Part shown: piece by piece, positions 1 through 11,528 of the stretch
How positions within the stretch are numbered: the first letter of the stretch is position 1
How the letters are laid out: each line of letters starts with the position of its first letter
Program-made: the position numbers and the translations under genes
Assembly: GCA_900642245.1 (NCBI GenBank)
Contig: CAAAJI010000069.1
Coordinates: 123,940-187,939 of the forward strand
Source: Fragilaria radians
Lineage: Eukaryota > Bacillariophyta > Fragilariophyceae > Fragilariales > Fragilariaceae
Length of the DNA: 64,000 bases
Direction: 5' to 3'
The notes under the pieces: generated by a model
Seen by the model: only the letters and a program-made list of their open reading frames with translations
The model's database searches: none
Told to the model about the DNA's origin: nothing

Positions 1-855
1 GTAGCAACATTATAAAGATTTATTTAGAAATTACAAGTTTATTTCTGATACTCTTTTTTGGAAGTGGTGTAATAATGTTTGAGAAAATTCTTTGGATTGA
101 TACACAAAAATCAAGGAATGACAAATTTCGTTTTATTCAGGAGTTATAATACTAAGTTGTTACGTGTTAGAAAACTATGTATGTGATGTTGATGTGAAAT
201 AGTGATGTTCTGAATCAATGTTAATTTACACGTAATACTAGAACAACAAAGAGGTGAATCAAGTGGTGCTTCAGGATGTCTGCTACTTGGATCGAAAATA
301 AGCCTAAGCGCCCTCAAGATACCCTACGAGAGGGCGTACTACATTTATTCCTTACTCTGCAATTCCACATGTTTTCTCACAAATAGACTACAGAAAAAGA
401 ATGGAATAGGCTCACAATTTCATTTCAACCATATGTTAACTTATAAATACGCACTTTATCTTAATATGCACAAACGAATATAAGGGAATGCTTTAAGCAA
501 AATTAACCCTATTCATCTTATCCGTGTACGTACCAGAATTAGATTTAATCACGCTTTGGTCATGTTTCGATCGCGACTTGGCAGTTGAAAAATATATCGA
601 AAGAAGTTTGATATCATCGAGTCATCCACGAATCATTTCTTGTAATATATTACGTGTGCCATTCAAACGGTTGAAATTCTGAACTATATTAGTTACTTCC
701 GACATAACGTTTCTCTAGTCTTGTACATAAATCTGTCGTTACTTGATTGATTTTTTTAGAAAAGCTTTCAAATATGTCATATTTCTTCCTAGAGTGTGTC
801 GAGTGAAACAAATGAGAAAAAAAAATACTTCCAATTAGCAAGCAGTAATTATTCG
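1..855. other. Left-edge intergenic region
   Basis: No protein-coding frame with family similarity is visible. A perfect 7-bp GC-rich hairpin has arms at 309-315 (CGCCCTC) and 330-336 (GAGGGCG) in otherwise AT-rich sequence. A pyrimidine tract ending TTCCTAG at about 782-791 looks like a 3' splice site. The following gene may therefore have an undetected upstream exon. Confidence 0.5.
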
Positions 856-3642
856 ATGGAACCAGTGGATGATTCCGATCAAGAAATTTTTGAAAATCAA
901 AACAATTCTTTCCTAGTTCAAGATTATGCATGCAATCAAAGGCAAGAGTCACGAACACCTTACCCTTATGGATGGGCAAACCAGCAAATTCCTTATCGTA
1001 GCTATAGGCTGCTACATATAGGTCAAGGGGAAATGATGGATCCATCTGATGTTTCCGCATGCCAAGCGTTGGAAGTTTTTGAAGCAGATTATCAAGATAT
1101 TCAAGATGCTACACACAGGGAAGTGGTCGAATTGAGACAGTTGGGTCTTCGCTGCATATACTGTCCACCCGGAAATCTGTCCAGCATTCTGTATCTAAGA
1201 GTCCATCAAGATTTGCCTTATTGCATTCGTATATTGTCTGATAGACATCTCTCGGCTTGTACCTTCATCCCTCCTCATATTAGGCACATGTGTGAAGTTG
1301 CAGCCATTAGGAGACAGCGAGAAGTAGATAGTCATCGCATTATCAGTTATCGCGATGAGAATCAAAACGTTGCTTTATTTCAACATTGTAACTATCTCAT
1401 GGAGAGCATTGGTGCCACCAACATGAAGCCACCTAAATTTGGAGTCTTTTTTAGTGATATTTTAAGCTCTCAAATTCATCATCATTCACATCAGGCAACT
1501 CGGTTCCTCATGACGGCACATGATAGAGCTGCAACTCCTCATCAAACGGGAAAATCTTCCTCATGTAGGATCATTGATATGCATAGCACGCCTCAAGCGA
1601 CTTTGGAGTTAACGGATGAATCACACAAATTGAATTCATTTTCAGCTCCCAGATCAAATATTTCATCCGAAACGCAAAACCTTTCGTATTCTCAAGTACC
1701 AAATTTCCATGGTAATCCAACGTCGCTTACTCAACTGAACTATAGAACGTTAAATCACGAGTACCATCCATATGTTTACAAATGGAATTCACAATCCAAC
1801 GAAAAATCCGAATCTATTGATATAAGAATCACCGAGCGTCCACATTATGAGTCATGTGGAGATGCGATGTCAAGTAATTTCCAATTCGAAGCATCATCTT
1901 ACCGTTTCCATTATACCCAAGACATGGAGGGAAACTGGACCTGCATGCATTGTAGTCACATGCATCCCAGATTTCGAGATTTAGGAGCTATTTGGGAATC
2001 CCCTAATCACTCTCCCCCTCCTGATATTTTCATTCACGATCATCTCTCTATATGTCGATCTTATAACAGGCTTTCGTCTGCAGAGAATAACCAGAGGCCC
2101 CATAATAGCCAATCAAATACAAGTAACAGCGATGCAAACTTTTACTCTTCTCGAGCCAAAGAACCAAAAGTGGGTCACAAATACCTTAATGCCGAGAATG
2201 AAACAAAGGTCATCATGATTGCCTCTCGTGATAATGATAAAGACAAGAAAACCCCACTTCAGCAAAAATTCGATCAATCCCATGCCCTTTCATTCGATGA
2301 CGATGCAACAAATGAAACAAGACAATCAGCCTTGATGAAAGCATTAGAAGTCTTAAATTCCTCGGATGAAGAATGCTTCGGGAAATCCGAGAGACAACGC
2401 CAACTTATGGGATCCCTTGTAGTTGAGGAAGATCAAGCACTCCTCACTGATTACTTATTTCATTTAATGCGACAACTTCGGATTTGTTATTTTTCTGAGT
2501 CAGATAGAAAAACTCGTGGCGGTAAGCGAGAAAAAATCAAGATTGGTTATGGAGGTCTCCAATGTGTTCACTGTTCTCCTGTTCCGAATTCAAGGAAATT
2601 TTTTTGGAGTGACGTTGATAGGCTTGCAAACAGCTTTGCTGAAATTCCAAATCACATTTTGAAATGTCGACAATGTCCTTTGGCAGTAAAGAGCGCATTG
2701 CTTGAATTGAAGAAATGCCATCAATGCCAGATGGCACAATTACCAAGAGGATCCCAGAAAATTTTCTTCCGGAGAATTTGGAGAAGGCTTCATTTTGACT
2801 GCACCACGAATCGAAAACGGTGTGATGACAACGAAAGTGGAGTTGCTACACGGCAAAGTGATAATATCAATAATTCTCAATTCAATGAAAGGAAAGAAAT
2901 TCACACTTCTGATGTTTTACCTATCAAAAATAGCGAAATTGCTTCAAATTTATGTTTGATTGAACGTTCTAGTGACGAAGCCGCGAACTTACTTTCCTTG
3001 CCTGTGAATACATCAAAAGGAACCCGTAAACGTGATCGAGTTCTACTAGGCATCGCAGAAGACAGGGAGTGGATTTCAGATATGGATTGCTTCATCAGGG
3101 CTAATGTAGAAATTTTTTGTGCCTCTGGTGATGATGCTGACGGCGCCACTGATGATCTAAAGCACCCGATTAATGTCGGTCGTGTTGGAATTCGCTGTCT
3201 ACACTGCTCTATTGCGGAAAAGGAGTTCATTCTTCGAGGAACTGCAGTCATGTATCCATATTCTATAAATGAAATATTCGATTCCGTTCGAGAATTCCAA
3301 CGAATGCACCTAGCAAGCTGTCCGAACTTACCGGATGATGTGAAAAGAAAAATGGATAGTTTCCAAGGGTCAACCTCTCTAACATCATTCCTTAGAAAAT
3401 TTTATCTTTTGGGTGCCAAGGCTCTAGGATTATTCGATACATCTGATGGTATAAGGGCTGGGGGTGAACGTACATTAATGGATCCACTAAACGCATCAGT
3501 TCTTTTGGGTATGGATGACCTAACATCGAATAAGGCCACTGGGTATGAGCATGACATAGAGAATAAATCCAAAAGCCATTGTGAATATCTCTCCTCTACA
3601 GAGAGTCGCAAACGCAAGATAATCCTTCACAACCGGAAATAG
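856..3642 (+). CDS. Protein with four C2HC zinc-binding-like modules
   Basis: The function is unknown. The frame is open from about 791, where it follows a splice-acceptor-like sequence, but the first ATG is at 856, giving about 928 residues. Four modules share one pattern, CxxC, then 26-33 residues, then HxxxC. They lie at about nt 1150-1265 (CIYC...HLSAC), 1940-2060 (CMHC...HLSIC), 2560-2670 (CVHC...HILKC) and 3193-3320 (CLHC...HLASC). The residues before the first Cys pair (LGLR, VGIR, GGLQ) are also alike. Long Ser/Asn/His-rich linkers separate the modules. Proteins with a similar C2HC unit are, from memory, frequent in diatoms and mostly unnamed. Zinc binding and nucleic-acid binding are inferences. 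An extra 5' exon is possible. Confidence 0.75.
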   Translation: MEPVDDSDQEIFENQNNSFLVQDYACNQRQESRTPYPYGWANQQIPYRSYRLLHIGQGEMMDPSDVSACQALEVFEADYQDIQDATHREVVELRQLGLRCIYCPPGNLSSILYLRVHQDLPYCIRILSDRHLSACTFIPPHIRHMCEVAAIRRQREVDSHRIISYRDENQNVALFQHCNYLMESIGATNMKPPKFGVFFSDILSSQIHHHSHQATRFLMTAHDRAATPHQTGKSSSCRIIDMHSTPQATLELTDESHKLNSFSAPRSNISSETQNLSYSQVPNFHGNPTSLTQLNYRTLNHEYHPYVYKWNSQSNEKSESIDIRITERPHYESCGDAMSSNFQFEASSYRFHYTQDMEGNWTCMHCSHMHPRFRDLGAIWESPNHSPPPDIFIHDHLSICRSYNRLSSAENNQRPHNSQSNTSNSDANFYSSRAKEPKVGHKYLNAENETKVIMIASRDNDKDKKTPLQQKFDQSHALSFDDDATNETRQSALMKALEVLNSSDEECFGKSERQRQLMGSLVVEEDQALLTDYLFHLMRQLRICYFSESDRKTRGGKREKIKIGYGGLQCVHCSPVPNSRKFFWSDVDRLANSFAEIPNHILKCRQCPLAVKSALLELKKCHQCQMAQLPRGSQKIFFRRIWRRLHFDCTTNRKRCDDNESGVATRQSDNINNSQFNERKEIHTSDVLPIKNSEIASNLCLIERSSDEAANLLSLPVNTSKGTRKRDRVLLGIAEDREWISDMDCFIRANVEIFCASGDDADGATDDLKHPINVGRVGIRCLHCSIAEKEFILRGTAVMYPYSINEIFDSVREFQRMHLASCPNLPDDVKRKMDSFQGSTSLTSFLRKFYLLGAKALGLFDTSDGIRAGGERTLMDPLNASVLLGMDDLTSNKATGYEHDIENKSKSHCEYLSSTESRKRKIILHNRK

Positions 3643-5695
3643 ATGTAACTCCCATCGATAAACTGGTAACTTCCTGGGGTGAAAGGGCAAACAACCCAGG
3701 ATAGCTTTTGGATTTCGAACTCGCAAACAGAGAAAAAGGTTGTCAACTGCTGTTGCTTCTCAAACATATCAACACACTGCTTACATCATTCTCCTCCTTC
3801 TCATGATTTAAACACGTTATAGCTGAAAAAGAAGAATGATGATGTTGGATTTCAAACGAGTGTCATTCCGATAGATTTATGCTTTCCAGGGTGAGATTTA
3901 AAGCTCCATACCCTTTTATAGTCGGAATATACAAAAGACGGAAGAAGAATTTGAGCAATTCTGACTTTGATATATTGAGAATTCAATGTAAGTCACTGAG
4001 ACCGTTGCTTTTCGTATTTCAAGTATTTCCCAAAGATATTATAGAATATCCAGTTGCCAAGGAATTTACAATGTCTTTATCTTTTGTAGCGCATAGACTG
4101 CATTCAAGCCGATGTATGATTTGAAGCAAAAGTCAAGGATGTCTTTGAGGACCTATCAGGTGGACTCCAATCAAGAAGTGCCTTTAAGATAAGAATTATT
4201 TAAAAATAAGCTTGAATGACTCTGTTCTTTCATTTGAGCAAGGAAATTGAATATGTTGCATTCGAACATGATTAGTGGAATTGTGAATTATTGTTTAAAA
4301 TTCAACGGATTTCGAGACACACGAAAACTCGCGCAATTGAAAGCAAGACTTCGATCAAATTCATGTATCTTCTCAAGATGGTTGATCAAATTGCGGCTGG
4401 AGATTTTGTCCAGCGTCCTTCATATCTAGCAAAAGAATTCATTGAAAATTTGTTGGGGTCCAAGAGGTAAAACAACTTCTATCATCTGGCATATTCAATT
4501 CTGTGATTGACAAAGAGACCAAAGAAAAAGCAAAAGGCAGAGGTTGGTAGAAAAGATGAATGACCTGCCTATGTCGAGGTTTACAGCTGCATTTACAAGA
4601 GAAGGAGTCATGTGGCTGGTTAGTCAATCCAAGGCAAAATAATATCCATTTAGATTAGTGTACCTTATTGTCGAAGGAATGATGAAGAATTAGTACCCAA
4701 ATAAAACAATATGTATTAGCTTAAGCTCAGACAGAGCCCTAACCAAGTAAAGATGAAAAAATGTAGCAATCCTTTGCACTTAAACTGAAAAATTGGTGGC
4801 AATGGAAGATCAATTTGGCGGCCAGTGGATCAGACAAAATAGAAAAAAATGTTCTGGATGCAGTGACTGGTGAATAGTGATCCATACTAACGGCTGATCA
4901 AAGCGTTAGAGGGATGAAGAAGAGGTTACAAAAGGGTGAAGAGCATAAAGTGCTACTCAAAGGTTTCTTTAATTGCGGCAAAAGGGTAAACATGAAAAAA
5001 CACCACGTGCTGGAACAAACATTCATAGGGCTCCCCCCAACAAATATATATAAAATCAGCCAAATTTAGTGATGATCAATGATTGCTTGTCAGTGAAAAC
5101 ACGTGTATTAGAGAATTCTAGAAGCATCAGCAATAAATCAAGCAATTGAAGAATGACATTGTGTTGAGCCATAAGGATAGAAAAGTCTGGAAGGAAAAAA
5201 TAATTCTCTGGCCTGATTCTTAATGATTTGTTATGCATGCTCATTGTAGTATGCTCAATCATCAGCAATATATATAATGACTATTGAATGAATCTTGAAA
5301 AGATCTCTTTGTCGCTCAATATCAGTTACCTATAAAATGACTTCGACTATCTTTAAATCGATTAACACCGCTAGAAGCGATGCTGATATTAGCAAATTGT
5401 TAATCGGCAACTTAGATTCATTGAATGCAATAACTTTAGCTATATATTGATTGAGAAGGAATTGAAAGTTTATCGATGTTTTCAGGCTTTAACGAATTGC
5501 TTCAAAAAATTACAAATATCTAGAGGCCCATCATTTTCAGGTTCAAGGCCTGATGTATGAAACACTAACCCCTGAAAATCCAAACGTTGATAAAGCTGAA
5601 GTTTCAAGAGAATGTGAAAGCTGATAAAGAACAATCTCTACCCTTGTTATCCATGGGATTCACTTGCCTAATGCAATTCCGAAGAATGGAATGCA
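3643..5695. other. Long intergenic region, possible gag relic
   Basis: No intact gene is seen. On the plus strand at about 4911-5069 a short frame reads FFNCGKRVNMKKHH, which resembles a damaged CCHC zinc knuckle of a Copia-type gag with some Cys lost. That reading is weak. The rest is AT-rich with only short unsupported frames. Confidence 0.3.
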
Positions 5696-6730
5696 TCATA
5701 GTTTGCTCGGGATGCGTTGGACAATCGATTGATCTGATGTTGAAAGACAAGCCACCAAGCGATCTCTCCAATCACAAGTAAATCCAATGCTATCCAAGTA
5801 TCCCGGAGAGACCGAACCATACTTTTGACGGAGAAATTCAAGTGTATCTTTCATAGCTTTTCTTGGCGCACCGGTGAACATGCGCTTGTGTAAACGACCT
5901 TTCACCAGTTTGGCTGACGCTGCGGAGGGGTCACGCATTTCAAAATCGGATTGATAATAATCGCCAATGATAGCTTCATCGGATATGCCCATTATGGATT
6001 GACAAAGCATCGATAATATTCCTGTTCTTAAATTTTTTAACATGAGATTTCTTGTGTTTGACAAATACACCCTTACTTATGACAAAAAGACATACCTATC
6101 CTTCCCCTGCACACAATGTATGATTACTGATGTTTCATATTTTTCCAGGTGTGTGGTCATTTCAATCAGTGCAAGGCACAGTTGATGTCCTCCACTTTCG
6201 AGAATGGCTTCATTTAAACCGGACAACCCTCGTTGATTCAAAGCCTCAATACGCATCTCATGTAGCCGATTGGGATCCAACAATTCCAGGATAGGAGCTG
6301 TCATTTTTTGGAAAGGTGTAAGCCATTCGCTTGACATGTAATCCATCATTCGCCTTCGCGACATAATATCGATTCTTCGAACTCGTCTTTGTGGCATACA
6401 ATCCTCAGATCGGCGATCATTGCAATTTTCGTCATCCTCCAGTTCAAATCCAAATCGAACCATCCACACATTACAAATCTTATCATTTCTTTCGTCTCTG
6501 GACCTTAGATCAATAATTAAACCAGACTCTTGAAGGATAATCCTCTCAGCTTCTGTTGTCGGAGTAATCACATCTGCAAGGCCTTCGGTCTTGGCACACC
6601 GATAAATGCGAGGCACTGCACGAACTGGACGAAAGTTGGCAACTGACATAGAACACGGGATCCAACAACTTGAGACAAGCAAAAAGATAAGATAGACAGT
6701 CAATGGTTGCAACCAACTTCCTTGTCCCAT
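5696..6730 (-). CDS. Secretory tyrosine-phosphatase-like protein
   Basis: This is a two-exon gene: exon 1 is 6730-6096, intron 6095-6027 (69 bp), exon 2 6026-5696, giving about 321 residues. The splice joins GAT-AG to A-ACA and rebuilds the cysteine-phosphatase loop HCVQGKDRTG, with Cys near residue 206 and Arg near 212. That is the CX5R signature of the PTP superfamily. The upstream part, with IYRCAKTEG and a GLIIDLRSRDER strand, fits the Y_phosphatase3-type family, in which a DLRS/T..E element precedes the loop. The longest frame opens with TTG at 6781. The first ATG, at 6730, is followed by a hydrophobic stretch (LTVYLIFLLVSSCW), so I predict a signal peptide or signal anchor. The substrate, protein or lipid, cannot be told. 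Confidence 0.75.
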
Positions 6731-9071
6731 TTGTAAACTAATATCATTTTTTGTTGAGCTGATAAATGTCAAACATTTCAAGTACAGTACGACGACGATT
6801 CAGTATTACACGTTTAGATTTACTAAGTTTCGAATTCATCCACAATCACTTTGGAAGGTAACGTGAATAATGTCTCTTCTAGTATCCCTGAAGAAGGGAC
6901 TGATGAAGATTCAATTTTTCTAACGCTAAGGGAAACTGAAACGGATATACTTTACTCTCACTTTCACTTCCGAGTTACAGGATTTAGTAGAGTGAAGGAA
7001 ATATCAGTCTCAGTGGTCAAAGGAATTAACAATTAACAGCCTTACGAAAGAGCAAGAAGTCTTTGTTGGCTTGGAAGTGGAGGTCAACCTAGTAATGACG
7101 TAATTTGCATCTCTTCTAAGAGTGGCCTAAAGAGCTTGCAGATAGTTTGATTTAAAAAATACTTGAATGTGTTATCTCAAATATAATCTAACCCAGTGCA
7201 AGAAATTACAACTGCATTAAAAGCATCCTCAAATAAAGAATCAATAATGTATTCAAATACATGACTCAGGATTTATAATATCAGTTAAGATTGAATTCCA
7301 AGAAGGAATCAGACAATTCAATAAAATTCACCATCCAAACAAGAATTAAGGTAGAATATAAGGATTGAACTTTGAAGAAGATAGGATTCCAACTTAGAGT
7401 AGATATCAAAATTTACAGGATGGAGGTGCATGGGATGGAATCAAGCAGTCTGCTCTCATATCAATGCTACTAAGAAGATCATGGTTACTAGGGTGAACCA
7501 ATCACTTTCATTACGCTAAGGGAGTAACTCTTGCTTTCAAAATATGGATAGCCAACAACTTGTCAATGTTCACAACATCAGCAAACATTGATAATACATG
7601 AAGATAATAATTGAGCACAAGAGAATTGATTTAGAAAGAGATTAATTAAAGAGATGTTCCTTTGAACCAACATTTGAAGATGTCCAGCGTTGCTATCATT
7701 TGCTAGTATAGATTATATAGATATCAGATACATTAGCACATCTAAAGCAACAACTGAAAATGAGAATTTCTGTTTTTTTCCCTTACAATCAAAGGTCTCT
7801 ACAATTTAGCTGATAACAAATCAATCTGCTTCGCACACGTTGACATGATTTTCATATTTTATTCCAATTAAAGAGCTGTCAAAAGATATTAGTATTTGAC
7901 ACGCCAGCATAGCCTGGAGATAATAGTTGATTCTAAGTCAAGACTGATCTAAGAAATATGATCAGAACGAAAAATTGATCAGTTAAGACTCCTATCGTTT
8001 ACCCAAACCTGTGTGCAAACAAGTGCCAACTGCTAGTTCCAAATTTAATTTTTATGTTATTGAACTATATAATTGCTCTAAATATCCTGAACAGTGTTTA
8101 GACAATTGCTTTATGAAAAAAGTCTAAACCCTAAGGCATTATGACAGTTTCTCATTTATAGATGGCCAAAAGGACATTATCAGAAATTAGCTGCCAACAA
8201 TAAATGCTGCGACGAATCAAATAATCAATATAAACAATGATGCGTTAAAGCCTAATAAAAGCCTAAGAATCCACAAACACTGAATGCCATGAGATTGAAT
8301 TAGACTAGAAAATAGTAGAGTTTGAACTCTATGCTTGACTCTAATGAAAGAAAAAGATCGGTGATAAAAAAGCTATATATACATTATTTGTACCTCCCAT
8401 CCACAGTATTAATCTCTATTTGTATCTAGATTGCTATTGTCCATAAGTTTGCAGAGATGAGGCGCATCAAGAGAAAACACTAAAAAAAGAGTTTTTACAG
8501 TTACAACTAAGCCACCCTCCCTGCTTGGTTTAACTTATTCACAACGATGCAGAGGAAGCATACATTATCTTACAAAAAGTGGTTGTAGAATAGTATAAAG
8601 GTCTAACGACACGTGATCCTTTTTTAACACATCTTGAGATCTTATGAGTAGTTGCACATAATATAATGGAATGATGGCATGCTTTGTTATATTTGGCACA
8701 TCCATGTAGATTTTCTTGGACGCTTTTTTTAGTGATTCCATGCTATGTTTGCTTCACTAGTAATCCAGGTCTTGAACATATGTTTTAGAATGTTTATCAG
8801 CAAACCGAATAACCGAATGCTCGAGTATATTCCTTGATCCATTAAAACATCAATTATATCCAAATTTATTTCATTTAACTTTTCTCGTGTTACAGATGCA
8901 AAGTTGAAATATGCTCACCATGATTTGATGGAGCTGAAAGTTGTTGCGGAAAGCCAGAATAGAGCATCTAATCAAAAATAGTTGAAAGAGATGGCAAAAT
9001 ATAGCATGCTTTCCCTGTGCGTCTGGTCACATCTTTACAAAAACAATTTTGTGCCGATAATAACCGATACT
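6731..9071. other. Long AT-rich intergenic region
   Basis: I find no supported gene, RNA or repeat in these 2.3 kb. Short frames on both strands have no recognisable similarity and no splice-linked continuation. The region holds the promoter of the phosphatase gene on its left and the 3' end of the following minus-strand gene on its right. Confidence 0.5.
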
Positions 9072-11528
9072 TCATTGAGCCTTAAAGGAATGAAGATTAT
9101 GATCAATAATATTAGTTTCTTGAGAGGACTTCATCAAAAAGTTGCATGGTATGTCAAGGACTGATTTTGTATAATCCCATGAAATGCATACAAGTCTTTG
9201 GGCACTCAATCCATCTGTTGGCGCATATCTACTCGGGCGTATACCTTTCACAGTAACACCATTGATTCCACCCCAACTCAAGCCATGCTCAATTAAGATA
9301 GGATTTTCATTCACAAAACGCACCAAAATGTCAAGAGCTGCCTCATCAATGCTAAATTCTTGAACGTATAATCCAATATGAAGATTGAGCCGCTCTTTAT
9401 AAGCTTTTAATGTGTTAGAAAGACCCTTTTTCGTGGAAGTGAAAGGTAATAGATTATATTGATCCATGACACAATTAGGATCGAAGTTGCCGTAGATTAC
9501 GTCTGTCAGGTACGAGACAGTGATTTCAGGGGCTTCCCATAAAAGACTGCCGCCATTAATGAAAACAGTATCTCCATATCGAAGCAGTCCATTATGACAG
9601 CCTTGTTGTAATTCTCCTGCTGAATGACAATAGATAATTTCCAATACGGGTTGTCGACATAAGCCACTGATGTCTCGAATTTCATCAACTGTAAAGGAAG
9701 CGACAGCTTCGACGCGAACCCCAGCGCTCGCAAGAGTATCAATGACAAGGGACCAGACCCTTTTGGGTACATGTCGTGATTTCATGTCGAGAAGCAGCAC
9801 AATTGGACGAGCTTTCTTGGTAACGTGTTTTAAGAGTTCAACAGATTCTTCCAGAGATGTGCTGGGACAAGAAGATAAACTGTTACTTGATATAAATGAC
9901 CTTTCCGAGCCTTGTTCCGTGCGTTCCCTGGAAGCTCCTGTAGATTCCTTAGGCTGAATACAATCTGCATTCAAGCAAGCCGTATCCTGCAGGAGCATAG
10001 GGCAGGATTCAGTCCTTCGTAAACGATCTGGAATAATACATGACTCAAACATTTGTCCTTCATCGTCGGATACTACAGTGGAGTTAGTGGAGACGCTTTC
10101 ATCTTCCTTGAAAGCTATTAAATTCTGCCCCATTTGCATGCCTAATCTTAGGGATTCGGCATACACAGACATCCATTGACGTGCGTACATTCCTCCACCT
10201 AGCGTTCTTCGGGTCCTTGCAACGCGAGAATAAATGTAATCTTTGGCGTGGCCAGTTTGCTCAAGGAAGAGATGGGATACTTTTCCGTGCGCAATAAGCA
10301 TCTTATCAACTAGCTCCTGAGAGCGTCGGTCTAGTTCTTCGCTCAGGAATGACATGATACTTTTCTGTTCTGATGACCAAGAATCCTTCTCCATTCCAGA
10401 ATACAGTGAAAGGAAGGTATCTCTCTGTTTCAAAACTAGCTCAACACGACGGACTAAGCGTGGGTCTAGAAATACATCCCACTCAAGAGTGACAATCTTT
10501 CCTGTGTTGGCAAGAACGTTTGCTGTACCGTATGCTGCGACAACAGGATTGTTTTCAGCCCAGTGAATCAATTTTGCCGTTGGAGCATTCAAAACTCGAC
10601 GGGATATCTCGACGTAGACATCCGGCATAAGCTGTCGAAGAATTGATATCCAGTCGGGATTCGCCAGCAGAAAGGGAGCAGCACCGAAGAAACAGCCATG
10701 AGAATAAGGCATTCTATGAATGCAAGGAAACAGAACCTGGTCATTTTCAATGGACTTAGTTTCATTGGCGGGAAATGTCTGAAAGGAAGGTCTCCGTCTG
10801 GTATCCTTTTTCCTCTTCCAACTTTCAAATCTATTTTCAGCCTGACTTAACTTTTTCATCGCCCGACCTTTAAGGTATACATCTCTACGTCTAAGTATAC
10901 GCCCTAAAAGGGTGGATGCATCCGTTTCTGCAACTTCAATTCGTCGCCTTAATTCATCCTGCTTGTATTCTTTGGTTCCATAAGCCGATCTAAACCAGAT
11001 GTGCTTTCGTCGTCTGACAATCCGGTAGGAAATGAATCCAACCCATATGCAAAAGAGTGATCTCAAATTCCTTGTAGTGTAATCGTCATAGATTTGCCAC
11101 GGTATATAGCTTAGCGCCCAATATGTGAGGTAATAAGCAGTCACAGTGATACCAATATGCCCTAAAATACTGGAAAACAAGTTTGTCGATGCAAATACTC
11201 TATCTTCCAGTGCAAGTTTAAGGTGCAACGGAACAAGTTCTTCGTATGCTAAGTCATCGACTTGATCCTCGAGCATATCCACCGCTCGGAACATTCCAGT
11301 TAGGATTTCTGGTTCTTCGTGATTATTTACACATTGTGATGCTTCTAGAGACATAGAAGATAAATTAGCCTTTTGCAGCGGTTTCGTACTGTCGTAACAA
11401 ACTTGCGAAACTTTCAAGCCTTTGCCTAGAGGGTCATCATGGCTTGCAAGGAATGGATCATTCTCGCTCATCTGACTCTGAGATGAATCACTAGAGTAAT
11501 CTCTGACGATTTTACGATGAACTGTCAT
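9072..11528 (-). CDS. Large membrane protein of unknown function
   Basis: I do not recognise this protein of about 818 residues. The longest frame begins with TTG at 11561. The first ATG, at 11528, is the better start. A hydrophobic region near residues 115-165 (VTAYYLTYWALSYIPW, then a FCIWVGFISY segment followed by RRRKH) suggests two membrane passes. The middle is basic and helical. The last about 240 residues look globular, beginning with RPIVLLLDMKSRHVPKRVW and continuing with alternating strands and helices (GDTVFINGGSLLW, PILIEHGLSWGGINGV). It may be a Rossmann-like or hydrolase-like domain, but I see no catalytic signature. A TGACGTCG box lies 111 bp upstream. No introns are needed. 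Confidence 0.7.
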   Translation of the reverse strand: MTVHRKIVRDYSSDSSQSQMSENDPFLASHDDPLGKGLKVSQVCYDSTKPLQKANLSSMSLEASQCVNNHEEPEILTGMFRAVDMLEDQVDDLAYEELVPLHLKLALEDRVFASTNLFSSILGHIGITVTAYYLTYWALSYIPWQIYDDYTTRNLRSLFCIWVGFISYRIVRRRKHIWFRSAYGTKEYKQDELRRRIEVAETDASTLLGRILRRRDVYLKGRAMKKLSQAENRFESWKRKKDTRRRPSFQTFPANETKSIENDQVLFPCIHRMPYSHGCFFGAAPFLLANPDWISILRQLMPDVYVEISRRVLNAPTAKLIHWAENNPVVAAYGTANVLANTGKIVTLEWDVFLDPRLVRRVELVLKQRDTFLSLYSGMEKDSWSSEQKSIMSFLSEELDRRSQELVDKMLIAHGKVSHLFLEQTGHAKDYIYSRVARTRRTLGGGMYARQWMSVYAESLRLGMQMGQNLIAFKEDESVSTNSTVVSDDEGQMFESCIIPDRLRRTESCPMLLQDTACLNADCIQPKESTGASRERTEQGSERSFISSNSLSSCPSTSLEESVELLKHVTKKARPIVLLLDMKSRHVPKRVWSLVIDTLASAGVRVEAVASFTVDEIRDISGLCRQPVLEIIYCHSAGELQQGCHNGLLRYGDTVFINGGSLLWEAPEITVSYLTDVIYGNFDPNCVMDQYNLLPFTSTKKGLSNTLKAYKERLNLHIGLYVQEFSIDEAALDILVRFVNENPILIEHGLSWGGINGVTVKGIRPSRYAPTDGLSAQRLVCISWDYTKSVLDIPCNFLMKSSQETNIIDHNLHSFKAQ

